64,000 bases of DNA from Acidimicrobiia bacterium (GTDB taxonomy: Bacteria > Acidobacteriota > Vicinamibacteria > Vicinamibacterales > CAVVIG01). The notes beneath the pieces were generated by a model that saw only the letters and a program-made list of their open reading frames with translations, was not told the DNA's origin and ran no database searches. The stretch is from contig VFZL01000010.1 of the NCBI GenBank assembly GCA_016871175.1, positions 58,785 to 122,784 on the forward strand, written 5' to 3'. This document shows, in pieces, positions 7,951 to 17,652 of the stretch (position 1 is its first letter; each line of letters starts with the position of its first letter). Made by a program: the position numbers and the translations under genes.

Positions 7951-9734
7951 TCGTCCACCCGCACTTCCCGGAACATTCCGGTTTCCATGTGAAACAGCAG
8001 ATGGCAGTGGTACGCCCAGCGACCGAGCGCGTCGGCCGTCACGCGATACGTCCGCCGTGTCCCGGGTGGCATGTCGATGGTGTGCTTGCGGACCTGGAAG
8101 CGTCCCTGCTCGTCTTCCAGATCGCTCCACATACCGTGCAGGTGAATCGGATGGGCCATCATCGAGTCGTTCACCAACACGATGCGGATCCGCTCGCCGT
8201 ACGTCAGCCGAATTGGCTCGGCATCCGAGAACTTCACGCCGTTGAAAGACCACACGAATCGCTCCATGTGACCGGTCAAGTGCAACTCGATCGTGCGCGT
8301 CGGCGCGCGGCCGTCCGGATCCGGGAAAGCGCTGCGAAGGTCGGCGTAGGTGAGCACCCGACGTCCGGTATCGCGCAAACCGACGCCCGGGTCGCTCAGG
8401 CGAGCGGACGGCGTTACGGCTTGCATATCGACCAACGGGTTGCCGCGCTCGGACTCCGGGTGCACCAGCGTGGCGCTCATCGTGCTCGTCGGGTCCATGT
8501 CGTGCCCGGCGTGCGGATCCGATGGCGCGTCGCGGTCCGGATCGGGCTGTTTCGGTGCAGTGTGACCGCTGCGATCGGCGCTCGCAGGGTGCGCACTCCC
8601 ATGATCGCCGTGCCCCATGTCGGTCATGGTGAGCAACTGGCGGCGATCCAGGGCCGGCACCGGCACGCTCAGCCCCTCGCGCACGGCCAGCGTGCCGCGC
8701 GCGAACGCCGTACGATCCATCGCCTGGGCGAAGATGGTGTACGCCTGCTGGTCAGCGGGCTCGACCATCACGTCGAACGTTTCAGCCACGGCGATTCGGA
8801 ACTCGTCCACCGTGACCGGACGCACGTACAACCCATCGGCGGCGACCACGGTCATCGGCAGCCCTGGGATCCGCACGTCGAAATACGTCATCGACGATCC
8901 ATTGATGAAGCGCAGGCGCACGCGTTCGCCTGGACGGAAGAGACCCGTCCAGTTGCCGGTCGGTGTCATCCCGTTCATGAGGTGCGTGTAGGAGTAACCG
9001 GTGATATCGGAGAGGTCGGTGGGGTTCATCCGCATGACGCCCCACATCTTCCGGTCACCGAGCGTCGCCGCCCACCCGTCCCGGCGTACGTCGCGAATGA
9101 AATCGAAGACCGTCCGCTGGCGGAAGTTGTAGTAGTCGGATCGCTTCTTCAACTTCTTGTAGAGGCGCTTGGGCTGTTCGTCGGTCCAGTCGCTGAGGAG
9201 GACGACGTGCTCGCGGTCGTACGGGAACGGTTCGGGCTCGCTAGGGTCGATGATGAGCGGCCCGTAGAGGCCGAGCTGCTCTTGAAACGCTGAATGGCTG
9301 TGATACCAGTACGTCCCCGCCTGCCGTACGGGGAAGCGATAGGTGTAGGTCTCACCCGGCTCGATGCCGTTGAAACTCAAACCCGGTATCCCATCCATGT
9401 TGGCAGGCAGGACGATGCCATGCCAGTGGATCGACGTGTCGTGATCGGGCAGGGCGTTCGAGACGCGCAGGGTCACGGTCTCGCCCTCCTTCCAGCGCAG
9501 CGTCGGCGCAGGCAGTGACCCGTTCAGCGTGTGTGCGATCCGCTCGCGCCCGGTGAAGTTGACGAGCGACTCGCCTGCCGTCAGCTCGAATTCGGTTCCG
9601 CTCAGCACGGTTGGTCGTCGCGCCAACACCCGTGGCGCACCGCTCGCCATGGCGACCCCGCGGTCGAGCGCCGCGAGCGCGCCACAGGTGGCAAGTCCCG
9701 TGACGAACGTCCGCCGAGTGACACCTGATTCCAT
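7947..9734 (-). CDS. copA: Copper resistance multicopper oxidase CopA
   Basis: A 595-residue periplasmic multicopper oxidase. The N-terminus has a Tat signal (TRRTFVTGL at residues 6-14). The copper ligands are all visible: HWHG at about 103-106, YHSH at about 144-147, HPIHLHG, and HCHLLFHMETGM near the C-terminus with the type-1 Met. A His/Met-rich insert (MGHGDHG and HAGHDMD, about residues 370-430) is typical of CopA and binds extra copper. The ATG at 9734 was preferred over the frame opening at 9791 because it places the Tat motif at the N-terminus and follows CGGAGCG. It lies directly upstream of copB. Confidence 0.93.
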   Translation of the reverse strand: MESGVTRRTFVTGLATCGALAALDRGVAMASGAPRVLARRPTVLSGTEFELTAGESLVNFTGRERIAHTLNGSLPAPTLRWKEGETVTLRVSNALPDHDTSIHWHGIVLPANMDGIPGLSFNGIEPGETYTYRFPVRQAGTYWYHSHSAFQEQLGLYGPLIIDPSEPEPFPYDREHVVLLSDWTDEQPKRLYKKLKKRSDYYNFRQRTVFDFIRDVRRDGWAATLGDRKMWGVMRMNPTDLSDITGYSYTHLMNGMTPTGNWTGLFRPGERVRLRFINGSSMTYFDVRIPGLPMTVVAADGLYVRPVTVDEFRIAVAETFDVMVEPADQQAYTIFAQAMDRTAFARGTLAVREGLSVPVPALDRRQLLTMTDMGHGDHGSAHPASADRSGHTAPKQPDPDRDAPSDPHAGHDMDPTSTMSATLVHPESERGNPLVDMQAVTPSARLSDPGVGLRDTGRRVLTYADLRSAFPDPDGRAPTRTIELHLTGHMERFVWSFNGVKFSDAEPIRLTYGERIRIVLVNDSMMAHPIHLHGMWSDLEDEQGRFQVRKHTIDMPPGTRRTYRVTADALGRWAYHCHLLFHMETGMFREVRVDE

Positions 9735-9809
9735 CGAAACGCTCCGCAGAAGGGTGGAGTTCGCGCGGGCGGACTCTGGTCGCACGCCCACGACCGAGAG
9801 GGCGAGGAA

Positions 9810-10262
9810 TCAGATTCGAAGGACGGACGAGAGGCGGGGGGGGTCGGCCGGCGGCTCCAGCGCATGCGCCACCGGGGGCATCGTCGACACCGGCAACACA
9901 CCGGCCATGGCCCAGGACAGCGCGACGGCCTCGGCAGTCGTCTCCGCGTGCGGCCTGCCAGGCGACACAGCCGCCGGCTCGACGCCTGACTGGTCCAGGC
10001 AGCAGTCGTGGGTCGCGCGGACGGCCGTCTCGGCCGGCGCGGTCGAGGTCGAGACGACTCGCTCAGCTGACGACGGCTCTCGCGCCGCTGGCTCGTGATG
10101 GTGCTGGTGCTCCGGGACGGGCGTCGGCTCTGGCGCTCGCGTATCCGCCGTGGCAACAGCGGAGCCGTGGCCAGCGTCGACGCATCTCTCCTGGCACGCC
10201 GATGCCGCCACAGGCCCGCCCATGAGCACTGTCAGCAGGACACTCGCGACTGCCCGCACCAT
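9810..10262 (-). CDS. Exported His/Cys-containing protein of the copper cluster
   Basis: A 150-residue protein with a signal peptide ending at about VAASA, followed by paired Cys residues (CQERC), a PEHQHHHEP cluster and a later CC pair (HDCCLD). The rest is Pro/Ala-rich and probably disordered. Together with its place directly upstream of copA this suggests a periplasmic metal-binding or metallochaperone role, but no named family is recognised. A TATACT box sits only 7 bp upstream of the ATG (10270-10275), so the transcript may be leaderless. It begins 38 bp after the TonB-dependent receptor stop and may also be read from that gene. Confidence 0.6.
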   Translation of the reverse strand: MVRAVASVLLTVLMGGPVAASACQERCVDAGHGSAVATADTRAPEPTPVPEHQHHHEPAAREPSSAERVVSTSTAPAETAVRATHDCCLDQSGVEPAAVSPGRPHAETTAEAVALSWAMAGVLPVSTMPPVAHALEPPADPPRLSSVLRI

Positions 10263-10269
10263 ACGGCGA

Positions 10270-10275
10270 GTATAC
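10270..10275 (-). promoter_or_regulatory. -10 element TATACT in front of the copper operon
   Basis: TATACT on the minus strand in the short gap after the TonB-dependent receptor stop. It ends 7 bp before the ATG of the His/Cys-rich protein, which would give a nearly leaderless mRNA for that protein, copA and copB. No -35 box is clear. Confidence 0.3.
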
Positions 10276-10300
10276 CGGCATTGCGACTCGGGCTCGTCGC

Positions 10301-13300
10301 TTAGAAGATCAGCTTCCCCGCGAGCTGGATGACTCGCGGATCTCCTGCAGTGGTAATCGTGCCGAACGCCGGTGTGCCGAAGACGCCGTGTGGCGCGCCG
10401 AGCGGCGGCGTGTTCGTCACGTTGAAGGCTTCAACCCGAATCTCGAGCGTCGCCCCGACGGAGAAGGGAACACGCCGGATGAGCGCCAGGTCGAGGCTGG
10501 AGAACCCGGGCCCACGCACCGGGTTGCGCGAGGCCGATCCGAGCGTGAATGCTGGCGCGGTGCCGAAGGCACTCGTATCGAACCACCGATCCACTGACCG
10601 CGAGTCAGCGGGCGGCTGCGGATCGCGGAGCAGGTTCGGTCGCTGCGTACCGAAGCCCGCGAACGCATTGTGGTTGGTGGCCTGAGTCACCGCGATCGGC
10701 ACGCCCGACTGGAGAGTGAACACGCCCGTCAGCGACCAGTCTCGGAAAAGCACCCTCCATCCCCCACCTGTGGGAAACCGCTGAGCGTCACCGCCGGGAA
10801 TCTCCCACGTGCCCGATGCCACGAACACGTGCGGGATGTCCCCGGTCGACACATCGCGCTCGCGTGTGCGATCGAAGGCGTCCGCCACCGGCGCGTTGGC
10901 CACGGGACCGCTCGCGACCGTCGTGTCGAACACAGAGGAGGCGTCATCGACGAGCCGAGACCGCGTGTACGACACGAGAAACGACAGCCCACGAGACAGC
11001 CGGTGCTCGAGCTTGCCCGAGAGACCGTGATAGCGGGTTGTGCCGACGTTGTGGCGATACAGGCTCACGGTCGTATACGCCGGATACGGTTTCAAGAGCT
11101 GCGCGACTGAAGTCATGGGGTCGCCGAGCGACGAGGATCGCGGGATGACGCCGAAGTACGGGTTCGGGACGCGTTGGAGCAGCGCGGCGCCGAGCGCCAA
11201 CTGGTCGACGCGCAGTTGGTTCAGATTGGAGTCGGGGATGCCGACGCGCGTGATCGTGGAACCAAGATACGCCACCTCCACGGACACGTGCGACGCAAGC
11301 TCGCGCTGGGCCGACAGATGCCACTGTTGAGCGTAGCCGGAGCCCAGGTCCCGATCGACGGCGAACACCCCTTGCCCGAGGCCGGCGTGCTCCGTCAGCG
11401 GGAGCCAGCTCACACGCGGTCCCTCGGCGAGTCGGAACGCCGGCGCGACATTGTCGAGTGTCCTCTGGGTCACCGTCTGGATGAATGGGAAGGCGGATGT
11501 GGTAAACGGGCTCGTGATACCGGGCTGATCGATCCAGATGAGCGCGTAGGCGGACCGAACCGATGTGCGCGGCGACGGGCGGGCGGCGACCGCGAGACGC
11601 GGCCCCACGTTCGCCTTGTGTAGACGACGGGCCGCCCGCGATCGGCCGTCTCGCCCGAGGAACTCGAGTTGCTGGGTGTCGAGATTGAACACGGCCGCCT
11701 GGTTGTCGACTTCCGTGGAGGGAAAGTTGAGCGTATATCGAAAACCGCCGTTGATGGTCACGCTCGGCGAGATGCGCCACTCGTCCTGCAGGAAGTACTC
11801 CTGAATGTGCGCGCGGTTTCTGATCGGCTTTGCCTGGAGATCGATCGCGAACTGCTCGACTTGTCCCAGGACGAAGCTCGCGAGCGAGTGACCGGTCTCC
11901 GGGTCTCCTGGTCGATCCGTGAACAAGCTGCTGAAGGTGAACGCGCCGGCGGGCGACGGCGGTTGGACCACGTCCAGCCGAATCCACCGCAGGTCGAGGC
12001 CCGCCTTGATCGCATGTCGCCCCAGAGTCCATGAAATCGTGTCGGCGACCTGCGAAACGCTGGTCCGGAAATCACTCGCCGTATTGGGGGGCGAACCGAG
12101 CGGCGTGTAGCCGGCAATCGCGACAGTCGGGAGAAGGTTGGAGAAGCGCGATGTTCCTTCGAGACCGGATGTACCGAGCGCACCGGACTCCCGCAAGTCC
12201 GACATCACGGCCGTCCGCGAGACCGCGCGACGTGTGTCGCCAACGCGCAGCTCATGGAGCAGCGTGAGCGCGAACACACGGCGGTAGCTCGAGGCCACGG
12301 CCAACGCCCTCGTTCGCTGGGGGCCGGGCGCACCCTGGGCGATGCCGCTTCCATCGGCGAATGACGTCACCGGCAGGAAGCGCTCCGAGAACCGCGTCAC
12401 GCGCCCGAACAAGGCGTCTCTGCTGGTCATCCGATGGTCCAGACGAAGGCTCATCTGGTTCTGGTCGACGCGTTCCTCACCCACCCTGCGGTAGTTGTTC
12501 GCAGTGCCGCCGCCGGTGGGCAGCGGGTAGCGTTGGAGCAGCATGCGGGCCACGGGATCCCATCGGTCGACGGGCACGCGATTCCCTGGAAAGGGTGTCC
12601 GCTCGGCACCATTCGACGTCGAGGGGTCGTAGATCACCGGCACCCGCCCCGAGCTCGCCTCGCTGAAAAGGCCCTGCCGCTGGAGAAGGGTCGGAACGGT
12701 CGACACGATCGCGCGACCGATTGTCTGTCGTTGTCCTTGGTAGTCAGCGAAGAAGAAGACGCGGTCCTTCCGCAACGGGCCGCCCGCTACGCCGCCGAAC
12801 TGATCTCGGCGAAACCTCGGCTTGACGTGGTCCCCCGCTGCGAAGACGTTCCGTGCGTTCAGCGCCTCGTGCCGGAAGAACTCGAAGCCGGTTCCCCGCA
12901 ACGCATTAGTGCCTGCCTTGGTGGTCACGTTGACCACCCCGCCATTGAAGCGCCCGAACTCAGCCGGCGGACTGTTCGTCTCGATGCGGAGCTCCTGGAT
13001 GGCGTCGACGTTGGGCAGAAACGCGACCTGCCCAGGTTCCGGTTGTAGTACGGAGATTCCGTCGAAAAGGTACTCGTTGACTCGCGGGCGACCGCCGTTG
13101 ATACGCGGCAAGAGCGATCCGGGCGGCAACGCGACACCTGGCACCAGACCGCTGAGCGCGACAAACGCACGCCCGTTGAGCGGCAGCGACACGATGCTCC
13201 GGCTGTCGACCACCTGGCCGAGGCTCGGGGCCTCTCGCCGCAAGGCGTTCGCGTCCGCGATGACCGAGAGCTCCTCCGACACGGGGCCGAGTGTCAAGCG

Positions 13301-13639
13301 TGCGTCGAGCCGAACGGACTCGCCCATTCGTACGTCGACTCCCGCGAGGCGAAGCTCGGCAAAGCCGTTGAGCTGAAACGAGACGTCGTACAGGCCCGGC
13401 GGGACGTCCGACATCACGAAGAACCCGTCCGCGCCGGCCACGGTCACGCGCACCTGTCGCGTAGCGGCAGCGACCGCAGTCACTCTGGCTCCAGGCAGAG
13501 CAGCGCCAGACTCGTCCACGACATACCCGGTCACGACTCCGGCGCCAACCTGTGCCTCGAGGGGCCTCTCGGACCACGCGCCCCACAGCAGGCACACGCA
13601 CGCCCACACGAGCCAGCGCACCCGGTCGGGCAGCCACAT
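10301..13639 (-). CDS. TonB-dependent receptor with carboxypeptidase-regulatory-like domain
   Basis: An outer-membrane active-transport receptor of about 1,112 residues, of the Oar-like class that is expanded in acidobacteria. After the signal peptide a carboxypeptidase-regulatory-like domain (GVVTGYVVDESGAALPGARV) covers about residues 35-120. The plug follows with SLPLNGRAFVALSGLVPG, RVNEYLFDGISVL and NVDAIQELRIETNS. The barrel ends in QLAGKLIF, with the terminal Phe expected for BAM substrates. The ATG at 13639 or the GTG at 13645 could be the start. Its position just upstream of the copper genes on the same strand suggests, but does not prove, a copper-related cargo. A 20-bp inverted repeat lies in its upstream region. 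Confidence 0.88.
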   Translation of the reverse strand: MWLPDRVRWLVWACVCLLWGAWSERPLEAQVGAGVVTGYVVDESGAALPGARVTAVAAATRQVRVTVAGADGFFVMSDVPPGLYDVSFQLNGFAELRLAGVDVRMGESVRLDARLTLGPVSEELSVIADANALRREAPSLGQVVDSRSIVSLPLNGRAFVALSGLVPGVALPPGSLLPRINGGRPRVNEYLFDGISVLQPEPGQVAFLPNVDAIQELRIETNSPPAEFGRFNGGVVNVTTKAGTNALRGTGFEFFRHEALNARNVFAAGDHVKPRFRRDQFGGVAGGPLRKDRVFFFADYQGQRQTIGRAIVSTVPTLLQRQGLFSEASSGRVPVIYDPSTSNGAERTPFPGNRVPVDRWDPVARMLLQRYPLPTGGGTANNYRRVGEERVDQNQMSLRLDHRMTSRDALFGRVTRFSERFLPVTSFADGSGIAQGAPGPQRTRALAVASSYRRVFALTLLHELRVGDTRRAVSRTAVMSDLRESGALGTSGLEGTSRFSNLLPTVAIAGYTPLGSPPNTASDFRTSVSQVADTISWTLGRHAIKAGLDLRWIRLDVVQPPSPAGAFTFSSLFTDRPGDPETGHSLASFVLGQVEQFAIDLQAKPIRNRAHIQEYFLQDEWRISPSVTINGGFRYTLNFPSTEVDNQAAVFNLDTQQLEFLGRDGRSRAARRLHKANVGPRLAVAARPSPRTSVRSAYALIWIDQPGITSPFTTSAFPFIQTVTQRTLDNVAPAFRLAEGPRVSWLPLTEHAGLGQGVFAVDRDLGSGYAQQWHLSAQRELASHVSVEVAYLGSTITRVGIPDSNLNQLRVDQLALGAALLQRVPNPYFGVIPRSSSLGDPMTSVAQLLKPYPAYTTVSLYRHNVGTTRYHGLSGKLEHRLSRGLSFLVSYTRSRLVDDASSVFDTTVASGPVANAPVADAFDRTRERDVSTGDIPHVFVASGTWEIPGGDAQRFPTGGGWRVLFRDWSLTGVFTLQSGVPIAVTQATNHNAFAGFGTQRPNLLRDPQPPADSRSVDRWFDTSAFGTAPAFTLGSASRNPVRGPGFSSLDLALIRRVPFSVGATLEIRVEAFNVTNTPPLGAPHGVFGTPAFGTITTAGDPRVIQLAGKLIF

Positions 13640-13673
13640 CGACACACTCTACATCAGCTAGAGTCGGTGTATA

Positions 13674-13693
13674 AAATCGACTTGAATCGATTT
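13674..13693. promoter_or_regulatory. Perfect 7-bp inverted repeat, putative operator
   Basis: AAATCGA and TCGATTT separated by CTTGAA, in the 104-bp spacer between the divergent TonB-dependent receptor gene and the flavin reductase gene. An AT-rich TATAAAAT overlaps its left edge. The position between two divergent starts fits a repressor site acting on either gene. Confidence 0.45.
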
Positions 13694-13743
13694 GAACGGC
13701 TCTATCGACGCTACGGCGATGCACGTCATAGAATCGGAGCGAC

Positions 13744-14505
13744 ATGGCGACGCCCCGGATCACCGCTCGAGTCGTGCGCGCAGTCGACCTCACACACGAC
13801 GTGCGGCAAATCGATTTGCAACTGGTCGACCCACCGACCATGCATTTCACGGCCGGGCAGTTCGTCTCGTTCTCGGTGCACAAGGAAGGGCTGCCGTTTC
13901 CGCTGACGCGCCCCTACTCCATCGCGTCGCCTCCAACGGACGCGAGGACCATGCAATTGCTGCTCAACCTGGTTCCCGGTGGGCCAGGGTCGACGTACCT
14001 CTTTTCCCTCAAGCCGGGTGACGAGGTGCGCTGCGACGGCCCAGCGGGCACATTTCTGCTGCGTGACTACCCGGACCGGCGGATGCTCTTCGTCGCCACC
14101 GGCACGGGCATCGCGCCGATGCGGTCGATGATCCGCGCTCGCTTGCCCAGCCCCACACCGGTGGTCCTGCTCTGGGGCCTACGGTCCGAACGCGATCTGT
14201 ACTATCAGGACGAGTTCGGCGAGCTGGCCACGCAATACCCAGAGTTCACGTTCACGACAACGCTCTCCAGGCCCTCGAGGCAATGGACGGGCGAGGTGGG
14301 ACGCGTTCAGCACTTGGTGGAACGGCATGTCACCGCGGTCGACGACCTCGCGGTCTATCTGTGCGGTAACAGCGGAATGATCGCGTCCGTCGTTTCTCTG
14401 ATCAAGGCGCGAGGCGTCTGCCCGATTCATCGGGAGCAGTACTACCGTGACGCCCCGCCGGCGTCCACGGACAGCGCTCACAAATCCAGCGGAGCGCCGG
14501 AGTAG
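13744..14505 (+). CDS. FAD/NAD(P)-binding ferredoxin-reductase-like oxidoreductase
   Basis: A 253-residue soluble flavin reductase of the ferredoxin-NADP+ reductase superfamily. The FAD-binding motif RPYSIAS is near residue 58. The pyridine-nucleotide motif GTGIAPMRSM is near residue 120, and the YLCGNSGMI block near residue 213 is the usual Cys-Gly site in the nicotinamide domain. No [2Fe-2S] domain is attached, so an external electron acceptor is required. It is transcribed divergently from the TonB-dependent receptor and ends 1 bp from a convergent outer-membrane protein remnant. The last 20 residues are Ser/Pro-rich. Confidence 0.85.
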   Translation: MATPRITARVVRAVDLTHDVRQIDLQLVDPPTMHFTAGQFVSFSVHKEGLPFPLTRPYSIASPPTDARTMQLLLNLVPGGPGSTYLFSLKPGDEVRCDGPAGTFLLRDYPDRRMLFVATGTGIAPMRSMIRARLPSPTPVVLLWGLRSERDLYYQDEFGELATQYPEFTFTTTLSRPSRQWTGEVGRVQHLVERHVTAVDDLAVYLCGNSGMIASVVSLIKARGVCPIHREQYYRDAPPASTDSAHKSSGAPE

Positions 14506-14506
14506 C

Positions 14507-14834
14507 TCAGCGCCCGACGAAGACCTTCACCCGAAACGTGGTGCCCCCGAGATTGCTTTCGCCAAACGTCTGACCGATGCCGACCTGGCCCAGCGCGTCA
14601 GGCACGCTGCTCCACTGCACTTCACCGGCCAGCCACAGGAACTGATTGACGCGATACTCCGCACCGCCCACGAGGTGCGCACCGAGATGCCCTTGGCGGA
14701 CGTCGCCCGTGGCCGACAACGCCGGGGACCGTTCTTCCAGGATGTGCCAGCCGAAGCCGCCGCCGACATAGCCGATCGCGTCATCCGGTCATGATTGTAG
14801 TCCAGCTCATACGTCCGCCGGCCTACACTGAATG
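14507..14834 (-). pseudogene. 5'-truncated, frameshifted outer-membrane beta-barrel remnant
   Basis: The frame ending at 14507 encodes amphipathic strands of a small barrel: IGYVGGGFGWHIL, LGAHLVGGAEYRVNQF and a C-terminal TTFRVKVFVGR. It has no ATG or GTG upstream; a stop codon falls before the first strand at about 14790. In another frame just upstream, [15 protein letters not shown] reads like the preceding strand, and adding one C near 14785-14788 would join the two. The rest of the N-terminus is missing: the divergent helicase begins at 14832. A TTG at 14719 could start a 70-residue product. A decayed gene is the simplest reading. Confidence 0.5.
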
Positions 14835-17438
14835 CCGATGTCTTCGCTGGGAGATCTGCTGGCCGACGCGCAGTGGGATCCGTCTGCCGATGTCCTGCTG
14901 ACGCGGTTTCTTCAGTACGCCGCCGGTCGACGCTTGACGCTCTATCCGGCACAGGAAGAGGCCGTGCTGGAGCTCCTCGAGGGGAAGAACGTCATCCTCA
15001 ACACACCCACCGGCTCGGGCAAGTCGCTGGTGGCCTCGGCGATGCTGTTCGAGTCGCTCGCCAAAGGACGCCGCGCGGTTTACACCTGCCCGATCAAAGC
15101 GCTCGTCAACGAAAAGTGGATGGCACTCTGCCGTGAGTTCGGACCGGACCGCGTCGGCTTGTCGACCGGCGATGCAACCGTCAACCGCGGCGCGCCCATT
15201 CTGTGCTGCACGGCGGAAGTGTTGGCCAACATCGCGTTGCGAGAGGGCCCGGGTGCGCACATTGCTGATGTCGTGATGGACGAGTTCCACTACTACGCCG
15301 ATCGGGATCGAGGCGTGGCCTGGCAAGTGCCGTTGCTGACGCTCTCTCACACCAGATTTCTGCTCATGTCGGCGACACTCGGTGACACGCGGTTCTTCGA
15401 GGACGCGATCACGAGCCTCAACGGTCGTCCGACAGTCACGGTCAAGGGCCACGAGCGGCCCGTCCCGCTCGACTACGCCTACTCGGAGATCCCGCTTGCC
15501 CACACAATCGAAAAGCTGGTCGACGAAGATAAGACGCCCGTCTACGTGGTCCACTTCACACAGGCGGATGCCGCGAGCAGCGCGCAGGACTTCACCAGCC
15601 TGAAGATCTGCACCAAGGAACAGAAGACCGCCATCGCTGAACGAATCGGTGGCTTCGCCTTCAGCAGTCCGTACGGTGCCGATATCCGCAAGTGGCTGCG
15701 GCACGGCATCGGCCTGCACCACGCCGGCATGCTCCCGAAGTATCGCGTCCTTGTCGAGCAACTCGCCCAGGCGGGCCTCCTCAAGGTCATCTGCGGCACC
15801 GATACGCTGGGCGCGGGCATCAACGTCCCGATCCGCACCGTGCTCTTCACCCGGCTGTGTAAGTTCGACGGGCAGAAGACCGCGCACCTGACGGCGCGGG
15901 ACTTCCACCAAATCGCCGGACGGGCAGGGCGCAAGGGCTTCGACGACAAGGGCTACGTCGTCGTCCAGGCACCCGAGCACGTCATCGAGAACATTCGACT
16001 GAGCGAAAAGGCAGCGCGCGATGGCAAGAAGATCGTGAAGCGCAAACCGCCGGAGCACAACTTCGTGAACTGGGACCTTGATACGTTCAAGCGGTTGATC
16101 GGCGCCAGACCGGAACAGCTCGTGTCGCGCTTCCAGGTCTCTCACGGCATGCTGTTGAACGTTCTGAGCCGGCCAGATGATGGGTGCAAGGGGATGCAGC
16201 GGTTGATCCGCGACAGCCACGAACCGCAGGCGGCGAAACCTGGGCATCGGCGGCGTGGGTGGCAGCTCTTCCGCGCGCTGGTCTCGCGAGGCGTGATCGA
16301 ACTCATCGCCAAAACCGCCGCGGGAGCCAAGGTGCGCGTCAACGTCGCTCTCCAAGACGACTTCTCGATGGATCAGACGCTGTCGCTCTACCTGCTCGAG
16401 ACGCTCCCGCAGCTCGAGGTCGACTCGCCAATATACGCCCTCGACGTGCTCACGCTGGTCGAATCCATCCTCGAGAACCCGGAGATCATCCTGCGCAAGC
16501 AGTTGGATCGGATCAAAGACCGCGCGATCGCACAGATGAAGGCCGACGGCATCGAGTACGAGCAACGCATGGAGGAGCTCGAGAAGCTCGAATACCCGAA
16601 GCCGCTCCGTGACTTCGTTTACGACACGTTCAATGCCTTTGCTGACAAGCACCCGTGGGTCGGTTCCGAGAACATTCGCCCGAAGTCGATCGCACGCGAG
16701 ATGTTCGAGCAGTTTCGATCCTTCGCCGAGTACGTGCTCGACTACGAGCTGCAGCGCTCGGAGGGTCTGCTCCTCCGTCATCTGCACAACGTCTACAAGG
16801 TCCTCAGTCAGACGGTTCCCGACACGCTGAAGACCGACGAGGTCCGCGAGATGGAGCTGTATCTGCGGACGCTGCTCCGACAGGTCGACTCGAGCCTCGA
16901 GGACGAGTGGGAGAAGATGCGCGACCCGGCCTACCGGCCGGCCGTGTCTGCCGCGGGGCGGGGCGAGTCGCTGAAGCCACCAGGCGCGGCAGACGTCGAG
17001 GCGGACATGACGCGCGACACGAAGGCGTTCACGGCGGTGATCCGCACGTGCGTCTTCACGTTCCTCCGAGCCTGGAGCATCGGCGACCATGTCTCCGCAC
17101 TCGATGCGCTCCTCGCGATCGGGCCACCTGCCGCTGTGGAATCCGCAGCCTCGGACAGGCTGACCGTGACACGCAGGTGGACGACCGATGACCTCAAGAC
17201 CCTTCTCGAGGCCTATCGCGTGGAGCACGATCGCCTCCGCCTGGATCCCGAGGGCCGTAACATCGGGTACACCCACGTCACCCGGTCCGATCATGCCGGC
17301 GGCTGGCTCGTCGAGCAGGTGCTCGTCGACTTCGAGGGTCAGAACGACTGGATGGCGCGCTTTACAGTCGACCTCGAGGGATCACGGCACGCGAACCGAC
17401 CCGTGATCACGTTGGAGGGGATCGGCACGATCGAGTAG
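14832..17438 (+). CDS. DEAD/DEAH-box helicase with DUF3516 C-terminal region
   Basis: An 868-residue superfamily 2 helicase resembling Ski2/Mtr4-type enzymes and carrying the DUF3516 region. The Walker A motif TPTGSGKS is at about residues 58-65, the Walker B/DExH box DEFHYY near 150 and motif III MSAT near 178. Motifs V-VI are [12 protein letters not shown] and [10 protein letters not shown] near 320-365. The C-terminal half (about 400-868) matches the DUF3516 architecture and is mostly helical and charged. Its role is probably RNA or DNA unwinding and has not been defined for bacteria of this type. It stands alone, with an AT-poor spacer on each side. Confidence 0.9.
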   Translation: MPMSSLGDLLADAQWDPSADVLLTRFLQYAAGRRLTLYPAQEEAVLELLEGKNVILNTPTGSGKSLVASAMLFESLAKGRRAVYTCPIKALVNEKWMALCREFGPDRVGLSTGDATVNRGAPILCCTAEVLANIALREGPGAHIADVVMDEFHYYADRDRGVAWQVPLLTLSHTRFLLMSATLGDTRFFEDAITSLNGRPTVTVKGHERPVPLDYAYSEIPLAHTIEKLVDEDKTPVYVVHFTQADAASSAQDFTSLKICTKEQKTAIAERIGGFAFSSPYGADIRKWLRHGIGLHHAGMLPKYRVLVEQLAQAGLLKVICGTDTLGAGINVPIRTVLFTRLCKFDGQKTAHLTARDFHQIAGRAGRKGFDDKGYVVVQAPEHVIENIRLSEKAARDGKKIVKRKPPEHNFVNWDLDTFKRLIGARPEQLVSRFQVSHGMLLNVLSRPDDGCKGMQRLIRDSHEPQAAKPGHRRRGWQLFRALVSRGVIELIAKTAAGAKVRVNVALQDDFSMDQTLSLYLLETLPQLEVDSPIYALDVLTLVESILENPEIILRKQLDRIKDRAIAQMKADGIEYEQRMEELEKLEYPKPLRDFVYDTFNAFADKHPWVGSENIRPKSIAREMFEQFRSFAEYVLDYELQRSEGLLLRHLHNVYKVLSQTVPDTLKTDEVREMELYLRTLLRQVDSSLEDEWEKMRDPAYRPAVSAAGRGESLKPPGAADVEADMTRDTKAFTAVIRTCVFTFLRAWSIGDHVSALDALLAIGPPAAVESAASDRLTVTRRWTTDDLKTLLEAYRVEHDRLRLDPEGRNIGYTHVTRSDHAGGWLVEQVLVDFEGQNDWMARFTVDLEGSRHANRPVITLEGIGTIE

Positions 17439-17652
17439 TCACGAGTCCACCCGTCGCACATCGCCATCACAAGGCTCGAGTCGCGGGTCCACAAGTCGCA
17501 CCAGTCGTCGGATCTGTCCGGCGTGCCGAACGGCCCCTCAAGGCCGCTGCCTCACCGAGGCTGGAGGAGCAGGGCCCATCTTCAACCTTCAATCTTCAAT
17601 ACGTGTCTGGTAACCTGCCGACGGGTGAAACGCTCCGCCGGGAGGAGGTTCG

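Noticed and set aside
9836..9843. G8 tract as a phase-variation site
   Set aside because: It lies in the disordered end of a coding region; slippage would only change the last residues.
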